Of a stretch of 42,055 nucleotides of DNA, positions 1 to 8,934 are shown in pieces. The position numbers and the translations under genes were made by a program. The notes beneath the pieces are model-generated. The model saw nothing but the letters and a program-made list of their open reading frames with translations, did not search any database and had not been told where the DNA came from. The first letter of the stretch is position 1, and each line of letters opens with the position of its first letter. Source of the DNA: Pluralibacter gergoviae ATCC 33028 = NBRC 105706 (GTDB lineage Bacteria; Pseudomonadota; Gammaproteobacteria; Enterobacterales; Enterobacteriaceae); the NCBI RefSeq assembly GCF_001598855.1, contig NZ_BCZS01000034.1, positions 1 to 42,055 of the forward strand, read 5' to 3'.

Positions 1-1476
1 CAGTGGCTGCTGTCGGCCCTGCTGGTGGCGGGGATTGTCTGGGGGCTGGGCGAGCTGCTGTTCGGTATGGGCTGGGGCGGGCCGATGAAGCACGCCTTTG
101 CCGGGACGCTGCACCTGGCCTTCCACCGCCGCCCGGAGCGCTTCGGCGGCGGCCGCTCCACCGGCCTGAAAAGCGTCGATCTCAGCGCCCCGAAGCTGGG
201 CGTCGAAAAGCCCGCCGACTTCAAGTGGAACCAGCTGCTGGGCTTCGACGCCTGCGTGCAGTGCGGCAAGTGCGAGGCGATGTGCCCGGCCTTTGCCGCC
301 GGGCAGCCGCTGAATCCGAAAAAGCTGATCCAGGATCTGGTGGTGGGCCTGGCGGGCGGCAGCGACGCGAAATACGCCGGGAGTCCCTATCCCGGCACCT
401 GCGTCGGCGAGGCGCAGGGCGCCCCGCATCAGCCGATCGTCGGCGGTCTTATCAAAGAAGAGACGCTGTGGTCCTGCACCACCTGCCGCGCCTGCGTCGA
501 GGAGTGCCCGATGATGATCGAGCACGTTGACGCCATCGTCGATATGCGCCGCTTTATGACCCTCGAAAAGGGCCAGACGCCGGGCAAGGGCGCCCAGGTG
601 CTGGAGAACCTGATCTTCACCGACAACCCCAACGGCTTTAATCCCCGCAGCCGCACCCACTGGGCGGCGGATCAGAACCTGCCGCTGATGAAAGAGGTCA
701 AAGAGGCGGAGGTGCTGTTCTGGGTCTCCGACGGCGCGTTCGACATGCGCAGCCAGCGCATTCTGCGTGCGTTCGTTAAAGTGCTGCGCGCCGCGAGGGT
801 GAACTTCGCGGTGCTCGGCGACGAGGAGCTGGACAGCGGCGATCTCGCCCGCCGCCTCGGCGACGACGCTACCTTTCAGCGGCTGGCCAAAAGCAACATC
901 GGCACGCTGGGCAAATACCGTTTTAAGCAGATCGTCACCACCGATCCGCACGCCTTCCACTGCCTGAAAAACGAGTACCCGGACTTTTATCCCGAGGGCC
1001 AGAAGCCGGACTATGAGGTGCTGCACCACACCACCTTTATTAACGCCCTGGTAAAGGGCCACCGGCTGGTGCTCGATCGCTATAAGGGCGGCGACGTGAC
1101 CTATCACGATCCCTGCTACCTCGGGCGCTACAACGGCGAATACGACTCGCCGCGCGAGCTGCTGGCGGCGCTGGGAATTTCGCTTAAGGAGATGGACCGC
1201 TCCGGCTTCCGCTCCCGCTGCTGCGGCGGCGGCGGCGGCGCGCCGGTGGTGGACGTCCCCGGCGAGCGGCGCATTGCCGATATGCGCATGGACGACGCCC
1301 GCCAGACCGGCGCGGCGCTGGTGGCCGTCGGCTGCCAGCAGTGTACCGCCATGCTGGAGGGCGTTCCTGAACCGCGCCCGGAGGTTAAAGACATTGCCGA
1401 ACTAGTGGCCGACGCGCTGGTGGATGACGACGCCGAGCGCCGTCCGGCTGCCGCCACTGCTGCGGAGGCGATCTGA
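1..1476 (+). CDS. dgcB: DgcB-like iron-sulfur oxidoreductase (5' end outside window)
   Basis: The reading frame is open from base 1, so the start lies upstream. The visible part opens with a hydrophobic stretch, then has two ferredoxin-type clusters, CVQCGKCEAMCP and CTTCRACVEECP (roughly residues 85-96 and 158-169 from the window edge). The C-terminal half has heterodisulfide-reductase (CCG) features: a CCGGGGG motif and a GCQQC motif. In pseudomonads DgcB-type proteins work with the flavoenzyme DgcA and an electron transfer flavoprotein in dimethylglycine demethylation; that role is inferred here. The TGA stop overlaps the next ATG (TGATG), so it is translationally coupled to the ETF genes. 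A dgcA homologue would be expected just upstream. Related stachydrine or sarcosine systems use similar proteins, so the substrate is not certain. Confidence 0.85.
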   Translation, partial: QWLLSALLVAGIVWGLGELLFGMGWGGPMKHAFAGTLHLAFHRRPERFGGGRSTGLKSVDLSAPKLGVEKPADFKWNQLLGFDACVQCGKCEAMCPAFAAGQPLNPKKLIQDLVVGLAGGSDAKYAGSPYPGTCVGEAQGAPHQPIVGGLIKEETLWSCTTCRACVEECPMMIEHVDAIVDMRRFMTLEKGQTPGKGAQVLENLIFTDNPNGFNPRSRTHWAADQNLPLMKEVKEAEVLFWVSDGAFDMRSQRILRAFVKVLRAARVNFAVLGDEELDSGDLARRLGDDATFQRLAKSNIGTLGKYRFKQIVTTDPHAFHCLKNEYPDFYPEGQKPDYEVLHHTTFINALVKGHRLVLDRYKGGDVTYHDPCYLGRYNGEYDSPRELLAALGISLKEMDRSGFRSRCCGGGGGAPVVDVPGERRIADMRMDDARQTGAALVAVGCQQCTAMLEGVPEPRPEVKDIAELVADALVDDDAERRPAAATAAEAI

Positions 1477-2714
1477 TGAGCGACATCTTTCGCCGCGACC
1501 CGCGCCGGGAGTGGATCCTGCGCAACCGCCTGCACCCTGAGCACCAGCAGTTGGCGCAGCCTTCGCTGGAGACGCGCGGCCCGTCCGGCCTGCTGCGTAA
1601 AAATCCGCACGCGGTGGGCTTTATCGGCCCCAGCGGCATCAAGCGCATCGACCGGCTCAACGTCGGCAACCTCGTTAGCCTGGCCGGCCGCCGCGCCACC
1701 GCCGCGCCCGCGCAAGCTGAATTGCCGCTGCACTGCGTCGAACAGCCGGAGTACGTTGTTGCCGTGGTGCCCGACATGCCGGGCGGCCGCCTGAGCGCCC
1801 ACGACAAAGACGTTATCGGCCAGGCCCACGCCCTGATCCGCCACGCCGGCGGCGCGGGTGCGGTGCTGGTGATTACCTTCGGCGAGCACCGCGAGGAAGG
1901 CTTCTGCACCGCCGGGGCCGACCGCCTGCTGGCCGTGAGCGGCAGGCGCTACGACGGCTACGCCCCGGAGCAGCGCACGCACGCGCTCGCCCAGGTCGAG
2001 CGCGAAATTGCGCCCCGCTACTGGCTGTTCCCGGACAGCGTTGCCGGCGGCTTCGAGCTGGGCTGCCGCCTGTCGGCGCGGCTCGGCGAGCGCCCGGCCA
2101 CCCGGGTGTGGCGGGCGGACAGCGAGACCTGCGTCAGCCGGGCGGCCAGCGGCTCAGTGGACATCACCCGCGTTACGCCGCGCGTGCTGCTGCTGGCCGA
2201 AGAGTGCGCTGAACCGATTGACGAAACCCGCCACGAGGCGCTGCCGATGGCGCCCGGCAAAGTGCCGAAGCGGCCGTCGCGCATCGAGGACTGCGGCTCC
2301 GTTGCCGTCGATCCCGGCGCGGTGCCGCTGGCGGAAGCCGAATTTATTCTCTCCGCCGGCAACGGCATCCGCGACTGGCCGCAGTTTCACCGCACCGCCG
2401 ACGCGCTCGGCGCCACCGAAGGCGCCAGCCGCGTCGCGGTGGACGACGGCCACATGCCGCGCGCCCGCCAGGTGGGGGCCACCGGCACCTGGGTCACCGC
2501 CCGGGTCTATATCGCCGTCGGCATTTCCGGCGCGGTCCAGCACCTGCAGGGCATCGGCCAGTGCGAAAAGGTGATTGCCGTCAATACCGATCCGGGCTGC
2601 GATATGGTCAAGCGCGCCGCCCTGAGCGTCATCGCCGATAGCAGCGAGATCCTGGCCGCGCTGGAGCAGCTGGTGCTGGCCCACCGTAAAGAGGAGCTAC
2701 ACAATGCAGCCTGA
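1476..2714 (+). CDS. etfA: Electron transfer flavoprotein alpha subunit-like
   Basis: 412 residues. The C-terminal third carries the FAD-binding signature of ETF alpha, including AVNTDPGCDMVKRA near residues 367-380, preceded by AVGISGAVQHLQGI, the usual flavin-adenine contact segment. The N-terminal about 70 residues are an extra arginine-rich extension that includes HAVGFIGPSGIKRIDRLN, typical of the ETF paralogues found beside dgcB rather than the fatty-oxidation ETF. It should shuttle electrons from a demethylase flavoenzyme through DgcB towards the quinone pool. The start ATG shares bases with the dgcB stop, and the 3' end overlaps the beta-subunit gene by 11 bp, so the three genes form one operon. 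Confidence 0.85.
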   Translation: MSDIFRRDPRREWILRNRLHPEHQQLAQPSLETRGPSGLLRKNPHAVGFIGPSGIKRIDRLNVGNLVSLAGRRATAAPAQAELPLHCVEQPEYVVAVVPDMPGGRLSAHDKDVIGQAHALIRHAGGAGAVLVITFGEHREEGFCTAGADRLLAVSGRRYDGYAPEQRTHALAQVEREIAPRYWLFPDSVAGGFELGCRLSARLGERPATRVWRADSETCVSRAASGSVDITRVTPRVLLLAEECAEPIDETRHEALPMAPGKVPKRPSRIEDCGSVAVDPGAVPLAEAEFILSAGNGIRDWPQFHRTADALGATEGASRVAVDDGHMPRARQVGATGTWVTARVYIAVGISGAVQHLQGIGQCEKVIAVNTDPGCDMVKRAALSVIADSSEILAALEQLVLAHRKEELHNAA

Positions 2715-3498
2715 TAACCATAATCTCACCTGCCGGGTGACGGCGCTGGTCTCCGTCGGCAGGCACCCGGAGTCCGGCCGCGCCCGCCGCGCCGAGCAGG
2801 ACGCCCGCGCCGTCGAAATGGGCATGGCGCTCTCCTGCTACGGGCTGGAGGTACTCCACGCCGGCGATCCCGCCGCCGAGGCGCTGCGCAGCTACGCCGG
2901 AATGGGCGTCCCCTGGCTGCGGGTGCTGGCCATCGGCGAGCAGGACGACGCGGTAGCGGCGCTGGGCGACTATCTGCGCGGCCGGGATCCGGACATCATC
3001 CTCACCGGCGGCCGGGCCGAAAGCGGCGAATCCTCCGGCATGCTGCCGTTTCTGCTCGGCGAGGCGCTGGGCATTCCGGTGGTCACCGGCGTCGCCGATA
3101 TCGTTAGCCTCAACGACAAAGAAGCCAGCGTGCTGCAGGCCCTGCCGCGCGGCCAGCGCCGCGCCCTGCGGGTATCGCTGCCGTTTATCGCCAGCGTCGA
3201 TATGGCCGCCCCGGCGCCCCGGCAGAACGCCCTCGGCCCCGCCGCCCGCGCCCGCATCGACATAGAGGACAACGTCTGCCGCGAAGCGGACGAGGCCCGC
3301 CGGGCCTGGCAGGAGGAGCCCGCCCGCCCGAGGCCGAAGCGCCTCAAGGTGGTGAAGGCGAAAACCGCCGCCGACCGCTTCCGCGCCGCCACTGCAAAAT
3401 CGCAGAGCGCGGGGGGGAGGGTGCTGCGCGATAAGCCGACGCGCGAGATGGCGCAGGCGATATTTGATTTGCTGCTGGAGGAGGGGGTGGTGCGCTAG
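2704..3498 (+). CDS. etfB: Electron transfer flavoprotein beta subunit-like
   Basis: 264 residues of the ETF beta/FixA family. The core has an adenine-nucleotide-binding-type fold with DIILTGGRAESGESSGMLPF near residues 97-116 and ALGIPVVTGVADIVSL after it, matching the segment where ETF beta binds AMP. The C-terminal tail from about residue 195 is basic and low in complexity, longer than in housekeeping EtfB. It pairs with the alpha subunit encoded immediately upstream, which it overlaps by 11 bp. It is the last gene of the plus-strand unit: only 18 bp separate it from the convergent GltP-like gene and no hairpin terminator was seen there. Confidence 0.83.
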   Translation: MQPDNHNLTCRVTALVSVGRHPESGRARRAEQDARAVEMGMALSCYGLEVLHAGDPAAEALRSYAGMGVPWLRVLAIGEQDDAVAALGDYLRGRDPDIILTGGRAESGESSGMLPFLLGEALGIPVVTGVADIVSLNDKEASVLQALPRGQRRALRVSLPFIASVDMAAPAPRQNALGPAARARIDIEDNVCREADEARRAWQEEPARPRPKRLKVVKAKTAADRFRAATAKSQSAGGRVLRDKPTREMAQAIFDLLLEEGVVR

Positions 3499-3516
3499 CG
3501 CCGCCGGCCCCGCCGC

Positions 3517-4827
3517 TCAGCCCGCCGACCGCGCGCTGCGGTTGAATACCTGCGCTTCATAGGCCAGCGCCCGGCCGCTGTCGAAATCATTCTCCCACTT
3601 GGCAATTACCAGCGCGGCCAGGGCGTTGCCCACCACATTGAGGGCGGTGCGGGCCATATCGAGGATCCGGTCGATCCCGGCAATAAAGGCCAGCCCCTCT
3701 AACGGGATGCCGACGCTCCCCAGGGTGGCAAGCAGGACCACAAACGAAGCGCCCGGTACGCCCGCCACGCCTTTCGAGGTAATCATTAGCGTCAGCACTA
3801 AAATAATCTGCTGACCGACGCTCAGGTCAATGTGGTACAGCTGCGCAATAAAGATGGCCGCAATGCTCTGGTAAAGCGTCGAGCCGTCGAGATTAAAAGA
3901 GTAACCGGTCGGGATGACAAAGCCGGTGATGGATTTTGCGGCGCCATAGTGCTCCATCTTCTCCATGATCCGCGGCAGCACGGTTTCAGAGCTCGCCGTG
4001 GAGTAGGCGAGGATCAGCTCATCTTTCAGGATAACAATAAGCTTAAAGATATTGATATTGCAGCTTTTAGCGATAGCCCCGAGGACCACTATCGCAAAGA
4101 AGGCGATGGACAAATAGACGGTGACCACCAGCTTGAACAGCGGGATAACGGAGGCAAAGCCAAAGGTGGCGACGGAGGTGGCGATCAGCGAGAAAACGCC
4201 TATCGGCGCGTAGCGCATCACCATGTTAGTGACTTTGAACATCACCGCCGAGGTGGATTTAAACACCTCGAGCAGCGGCTTTTTATTCTCCTCGGGCAGC
4301 GCGGAAAGCCCTAATCCAAAGAGTACGGAGAAAAAGATGATCGCCAGAATATTGCCTTTAGCCATCGCATCAAACACATTGGCGGGGATCAGCGACAGGA
4401 TCGTGGTAACCAGGCCGTGCTCGCCGCTGCCCACTTCGGCGGTGGTTTTTTCATAAGCAGAGATATCAACCGAGTGCAGCGCCGAGATATCAATGCCGCT
4501 TCCCGGATGGAACAGGTTGGCAATCCCCAGCCCGACAAAAATGGCGATAGTGGTGACAATTTCAAAATAGATAATGGTCTTAATACCGATGCGGCCAAAC
4601 TTTTTGGCATCGCCCACGCCGGCAATACCGACAATCAGCGTCGAAATAACGATCGGAATGACGATCATCTTAATAAGTAAAATGAATATTTTCCCCGCCG
4701 GCTGTAAAAAACTCTCCAGCAGCAGGTCTTTATAGTATTCGTTATTGTGAATGAATGCGCCCACAATGATACCCAGCACCAGAGCAATTAATATCTTATA
4801 GGCCATCCCAAACTTCTTATCTTTCAT
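3517..4827 (-). CDS. GltP-like dicarboxylate/amino acid:cation symporter
   Basis: 436 residues from the ATG at 4827, the length of E. coli GltP (437). The N-terminus (MKDKKFGMAYKILIALVLGI) and many blocks match GltP as recalled: IVGIAGVGDAKKFGRIG, AYSTASSETVLPRIMEKME, PTGYSFNLDGSTLYQ, GVAGVPGASFVVLLATLGSV and the C-terminal DRILDMARTALNVVGNA, which form the re-entrant hairpins and substrate site of the DAACS family. A longer in-frame start at 4920 exists, but 4827 has a GAGAG ribosome-binding stretch and matches GltP. It is probably an inner-membrane proton symporter for an acidic amino acid or dicarboxylate. It is a paralogue placed beside a betaine-type catabolic cluster, so its true substrate is open. 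It is divergent from the LysR gene. Confidence 0.85.
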   Translation of the reverse strand: MKDKKFGMAYKILIALVLGIIVGAFIHNNEYYKDLLLESFLQPAGKIFILLIKMIVIPIVISTLIVGIAGVGDAKKFGRIGIKTIIYFEIVTTIAIFVGLGIANLFHPGSGIDISALHSVDISAYEKTTAEVGSGEHGLVTTILSLIPANVFDAMAKGNILAIIFFSVLFGLGLSALPEENKKPLLEVFKSTSAVMFKVTNMVMRYAPIGVFSLIATSVATFGFASVIPLFKLVVTVYLSIAFFAIVVLGAIAKSCNINIFKLIVILKDELILAYSTASSETVLPRIMEKMEHYGAAKSITGFVIPTGYSFNLDGSTLYQSIAAIFIAQLYHIDLSVGQQIILVLTLMITSKGVAGVPGASFVVLLATLGSVGIPLEGLAFIAGIDRILDMARTALNVVGNALAALVIAKWENDFDSGRALAYEAQVFNRSARSAG

Positions 4828-5086
4828 TATCTCTCTGTCCTCGTTAGAAACACCACTTCTGCCACAAAACGCAAAATAGGGGTATGTCGGCTGTGCGTAA
4901 TAAAGCATCCTGGGCATCAAGGATGCCAGGCCCGCTGAGCGGATTCGGGGGTACGGGAGGCAAAAGTGCCGCTGCTATTTTTGAGGTAGCCTAGCGCTTT
5001 CTACTGATATAAAAAAACGATTTTTAAAGATGACTTCTGAGTAGTAAAATTCATTAATCTCAGCGTGAGGGAATCAGGGTAATTTA
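4828..5086. promoter_or_regulatory. Divergent promoter region, gltP-like / lysR
   Basis: A 259-bp divergent intergenic region. It becomes AT-rich next to the LysR gene (about 5005-5065), where LysR-type proteins usually bind to repress themselves and activate the divergent gene. No single operator stands out by eye. Confidence 0.4.
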
Positions 5087-5980
5087 ATGACATTCAAGCA
5101 GTTAGAGGCGTTGTACTGGGTTGTCACCCTCGGCGGCTTTCAGCACGCTGCACGGAAACTGCACACCACGCAATCCGCCATCTCTAAAAGGGTGCAGGAG
5201 CTGGAGTCTTTTCTTGGTATTGCTGTCTTTGACCGCAACCACCGCAGCGTTAGCCTGACCGAGAAGGGCGAGGAGCTCTTTATTCAGGCAAAAAAGTTAC
5301 TCGCTATGCGGCTGCAGGTTATCGAACAGGTAAGTTCACCGGAAATATTTAACCGGGAAATCGTTATCGGCGTTACCGAATTAACCGCGCTGACCTGGCT
5401 CCCGCGTCTGATAGGATTAATTCAGCAGCATTATCCGCGCGTCAACATCGAATCCGATGTCGATATGAGCATTAATCTGCAGGAGAAACTGCTGGCCGAC
5501 GAAATTGATCTGGCGATTGTCCCGGACGCTTTTCACGATCCGCGCTTTTCCAGACAGCCCGTCGGTAAGGTAAAAAATGTCTGGATGTGCAAACCCGACC
5601 TGTGCGCGGAGGCGCAGCCGCGCAGGCTGTACGACCTGCATAAATATCGTCTGCTGATGGATAAATCGGGGCCGGGGATCATCTACGGGCGCTGGTTTGA
5701 GGAGGCGGGCTTCACCCCGCCGCGTAAGCTTATCAGCAACAGCATTGTTGCCCTGCTTTCCCTGACGGTGTCCGGCGGCGGCATCAGCTACTTCCCGGAG
5801 TCCTGCCTTGAGCCGCTGACCAGGATGGGCATCCTCCAGCAGCTCGATATCGCGCCAGCGCTCCCCGACATAACCTATGTGGCGATGCACAAAGTTCAGC
5901 GACACAGCGAACTGATCTCATCCATCATTATGCTGGCGCAGAACTGCTGTGATTTTAAAACGATTCTGCAGCGAGGCTAA
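5087..5980 (+). CDS. LysR-family transcriptional regulator
   Basis: 297 residues, the standard LysR length. The N-terminal winged helix-turn-helix (about residues 2-60) includes FQHAARKLHTTQSAISKRVQ, the recognition region of the family, followed by LFDRNHRSVSLTEKGEEL-like sequence at its wing. The remainder is the periplasmic-binding-protein-like effector domain. It is divergent from the GltP-like symporter and convergent (17-bp gap) with the MFS gene. By position it probably controls one or both transporters and perhaps the Rieske oxygenase genes; the inducer cannot be read from the sequence. Confidence 0.9.
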   Translation: MTFKQLEALYWVVTLGGFQHAARKLHTTQSAISKRVQELESFLGIAVFDRNHRSVSLTEKGEELFIQAKKLLAMRLQVIEQVSSPEIFNREIVIGVTELTALTWLPRLIGLIQQHYPRVNIESDVDMSINLQEKLLADEIDLAIVPDAFHDPRFSRQPVGKVKNVWMCKPDLCAEAQPRRLYDLHKYRLLMDKSGPGIIYGRWFEEAGFTPPRKLISNSIVALLSLTVSGGGISYFPESCLEPLTRMGILQQLDIAPALPDITYVAMHKVQRHSELISSIIMLAQNCCDFKTILQRG

Positions 5981-5997
5981 ACCGCGCGCTGCGGGCG

Positions 5998-7209
5998 TCA
6001 GCCGACCTTTTCCACGGTGGTTAAGGCGTGCCGCCTGACCGTATTGAGGTGGCTTTTTAAACACAGCGACAGCACGATGCTGATAAACGCGAGGAACGCC
6101 ATCGCCGCCAGTAGCGTATTGGCGCCAAAGCGTTCATAGAGAAAACCGGCAACAAACAGCGTCATCCCCTGGGCAATCAGCGACGGCCTGGCGATTTTAC
6201 CCATCACGACGGCAAACTCTTCTTCCTTGAGGATATATAAAGGCAACGTGCCCCTGACGATTGAACGTAACCCGTTGCCGGCGCCGTAGATAACCACCGA
6301 AATGGCCGCGAGGGCCGGAAAAAAGAGCAGCAGGACCAGTCCCGCCAGGACCAGCACAACCGAAATAATCAGGGTAAATATCGGGTTCTTAAAGTTGAGG
6401 AAAATATCGAATACCCGGGAGGCGACCTGGCTTGGCCCGAGCAGGGCGCTGATGCCAATGGCGGCGGCAATTCCCATTCCGCGCGACTGCAGGATATCAA
6501 TCAGCTGAACCGAAAGGGCGGTCATGATCACCGCCGCAATCATAAAAATGGTCGACATCAGGTGGTAGGTTTTTCTGTCCACCGAGATAGCGCCGCCGGC
6601 GCGACGCTTTTTCACCGCCGGCGCGGCGCTGCCGGCGGGCAGGGCGCAGCGGTAAACGGGAATAATGGTAACCAGTAACACCGCGGCCAGGATATAGCAG
6701 GTATCCCGCCACCCGACGTGGACTACGCCTGCGGCCAGCAGCGGCCACATAATGGATGTGCAGAAGCCGGAGATAAGCGTCACGGTGGTGATGGCCGATT
6801 TGGCATTCCTGCCGTAGCAGTTGCCGAGGGCGGCGTACAGCGTGTCATACAGCCCCAGCGCCATGGCCACGCCGAGGATCACCCAGGCGAAAAAAAACAG
6901 GGCGAGAGAGTGGCTGCTGGCCATCAGCGCAACGCCCGAGGCGGCGGCGACACCGCTGGCGCACAGCAGCATCCGGCCTCTGTTCTGCGCCACTAATTTG
7001 CCGATAGCGGGCAGAAGCAGGCCGGAGAGGCAGATACTCATGGAGAGCGCACCGTAAACCCACTCCCTGTTCCAGCCGGTCTCTTTCACGATCGGGCTGG
7101 CGATAACCGCCAGAATAAAAAATGAAGAACCCCAGACTAAAATCTGGGCGATGCCGATGAGCACAATAGCAATTGGGCCGGGTCGGGGCCCTGTGGTTGT
7201 GGCGTGCAT
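5998..7209 (-). CDS. MFS transporter
   Basis: 403 residues with about twelve hydrophobic segments in two six-helix halves separated by a basic cytoplasmic loop (around PAVKKRRAGGAISVDRK, near residue 200). This layout is typical of the major facilitator superfamily. It ends with a short charged tail. The ATG at 7209 is used because the N-terminus is a short hydrophilic lead before helix 1. It is transcribed in the same direction as the Rieske oxygenase gene, 166 bp downstream of it, and could be its distal partner, importing the methylated substrate or exporting a product. The substrate is unknown. Confidence 0.85.
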   Translation of the reverse strand: MHATTTGPRPGPIAIVLIGIAQILVWGSSFFILAVIASPIVKETGWNREWVYGALSMSICLSGLLLPAIGKLVAQNRGRMLLCASGVAAASGVALMASSHSLALFFFAWVILGVAMALGLYDTLYAALGNCYGRNAKSAITTVTLISGFCTSIMWPLLAAGVVHVGWRDTCYILAAVLLVTIIPVYRCALPAGSAAPAVKKRRAGGAISVDRKTYHLMSTIFMIAAVIMTALSVQLIDILQSRGMGIAAAIGISALLGPSQVASRVFDIFLNFKNPIFTLIISVVLVLAGLVLLLFFPALAAISVVIYGAGNGLRSIVRGTLPLYILKEEEFAVVMGKIARPSLIAQGMTLFVAGFLYERFGANTLLAAMAFLAFISIVLSLCLKSHLNTVRRHALTTVEKVG

Positions 7210-7375
7210 TTTACACTCTTGCGATAGGTCGGTGCGTCAGGTGAATGACGGTACATACGATGGTGAGTGGCGAAGATAACCCGGCGGTGTAAATAATGAA
7301 AAGCGATATATATTCATGCGAATTAATAAATAAAAGGAATGGCAGGGCGCGGCCAGCGGCGCCCTGTACCGGTCG

Positions 7376-8641
7376 CTAGCGGTCGAGATTCTTCATCACC
7401 GTCTCACAATACCAGTCGATAAAGTTGATCACCCCAAACTCGTAGGTTTCCGAATACGGCCCCGGCTGGTAGCCCACCGAGTTGATCCCGCGCTGGTTCT
7501 CCTCGCCGAGAATGCGGTCCTGCTCGTTGGTGGCGTCCCACACCTTGCGCAGGCGCTCCGGATCGTAGTCCACGCCCTCGACCGCGTCCTTGTGCACGAA
7601 CCACTTGGTGGTGACCATCGTCTCCTGGGCGGAGATCGGCAGCACCCGGAAGACGATAAAGTGATCGCTCTGCATGTGGTTCCAGGAGTTGGGCAGGTGC
7701 AGGATGCGCATCGAGCCCTGGTAGTAGCTGGTGAAGCGCCCCATCAGCTTATTGCAGCCGACGCCGCCGTCGATGGTCATTACCTTGGTGCCCTCCTTGA
7801 GCGGCATCCGCACGATGCGGTTGCGCAGGCCGAAGCTCTGGTGGCGGTGGGGAATGCCCTGCTTGTCCCACTCGGCGGCCTGGGCGTTGTAGTAGTCGAT
7901 AAACGACTGCGGGGCGCGCGGGTCCTGCACGTCGTCCCACTCCAGCAGGGAGTTGAGCAGCTCCGGGTGGCTGGCGGCGCAGTGGTAGCACTCGCGGTTG
8001 TTCTCAATGACCAGCTTCCAGTTGGCCTTCTCATACATGTGCGACTCGACGGCCAGCTTGGTATTCTCGACGTCGTAGGGCGCCATATACTCATCCAGCG
8101 TCGCCAGAAAAGCGTCCATGTCGGAGTCCGGCGGCTCTTTCGCCAGGCAGACGAAGATAAAGCCGCCGGCGGTTTTGCAGTGCGCCCGCTTCAGGCCGTG
8201 CTCCTTCATCTCGAAGGCCTTGCCCATTTCGGTGCCGGCAAACAGCAGATTGCCCTTCAGATCGTAGGTCCACTGGTGATAGGGGCAGACCAGGTTCGCC
8301 ACTTTGCCCCGCTGCGCCGAGCACAGCCGCGAGCCGCGGTGGCGACAGGTGTTGTGGAAGGCGCCGATCTTGCCCTCGGCGTCGCGCACTACCAGCACCG
8401 GGTTTTGCCCGATTTCAACGGTAAAGTAGTCGCCCTTTTTCGGGATCTCGCTGCTCATGCCGACAAACAGCCACTCCTTTTGAAAAATCTCCTCCATATC
8501 GACGCGAAACAGCGTCGGATCGTTATACAGCGCCTGCGGCAGAGAGTAATTAGGGCGGCGCGCGCGCAGCAGCCGGGACATATGTTCGCTCGCATCGTTA
8601 ATGCTTGCGCAGGTAATATTCAGCAGATCGTTCTGACTCAT
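7376..8641 (-). CDS. gbcA: GbcA-like Rieske non-haem iron oxygenase (alpha subunit)
   Basis: 421 residues from ATG 8641 (an adjacent ATG is at 8644). A Rieske [2Fe-2S] motif is intact: Cys99-x-His101 and Cys119-x2-His122 in CPYHQWTYDLKGNLLF. The mononuclear iron site begins with NNRECYHCAASHPE, giving His220 and His225. This NNRECYHC form is characteristic of the betaine/stachydrine demethylase branch (GbcA, Stc2) rather than ring-hydroxylating dioxygenases. The likely reaction is O2-dependent N-demethylation of a quaternary amine such as glycine betaine, with electrons from the divergent reductase at 8935. The exact substrate is inferred from family and from the dgcB-etf genes nearby. The start was placed next to the GAGAAG stretch; the longer frame to 8692 lacks support. 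Confidence 0.83.
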   Translation of the reverse strand: MSQNDLLNITCASINDASEHMSRLLRARRPNYSLPQALYNDPTLFRVDMEEIFQKEWLFVGMSSEIPKKGDYFTVEIGQNPVLVVRDAEGKIGAFHNTCRHRGSRLCSAQRGKVANLVCPYHQWTYDLKGNLLFAGTEMGKAFEMKEHGLKRAHCKTAGGFIFVCLAKEPPDSDMDAFLATLDEYMAPYDVENTKLAVESHMYEKANWKLVIENNRECYHCAASHPELLNSLLEWDDVQDPRAPQSFIDYYNAQAAEWDKQGIPHRHQSFGLRNRIVRMPLKEGTKVMTIDGGVGCNKLMGRFTSYYQGSMRILHLPNSWNHMQSDHFIVFRVLPISAQETMVTTKWFVHKDAVEGVDYDPERLRKVWDATNEQDRILGEENQRGINSVGYQPGPYSETYEFGVINFIDWYCETVMKNLDR

Positions 8642-8934
8642 CATTCTTCTCACGCCGTTGACAGTGAAGTGTCCGGTGCCCGCTGCGGGCACGTCCCGAT
8701 TACCGCAAGCCCGTATCCACGATATGGGTAACTTTCCGCCTGAATGTGCATGGGTTTACTGACCTCGGCTGTTCTGGCTGCGACATTGATCCCCCCTGTA
8801 AAAGACGTAATCAGAAAGTTTTTTTCCGCCGCGGTTTTTTCAGATATTTCGATGTCGTGAATAAATAACTCGCCGCCGGGGGTTGCGCCCAGAATCAGCA
8901 AATCGCTTCATCTCTCCTGACAGGAAATGTACGT
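8642..8934. promoter_or_regulatory. Divergent promoter region between oxygenase and reductase genes
   Basis: A 293-bp region from which both subunits of the two-component oxygenase are transcribed outward, so shared control is likely. An 83-codon TTG-started frame lies on the minus strand here (8650-8901), but it has poor start context and no recognisable domain. The reductase start at 8935 is preceded by ACAGGAAA. Confidence 0.45.

Noticed and set aside
8650-8901. 83-codon minus-strand frame upstream of the Rieske gene
   Set aside because: TTG start, Shine-Dalgarno too distant, no recognisable domain, and it fills the divergent promoter region.
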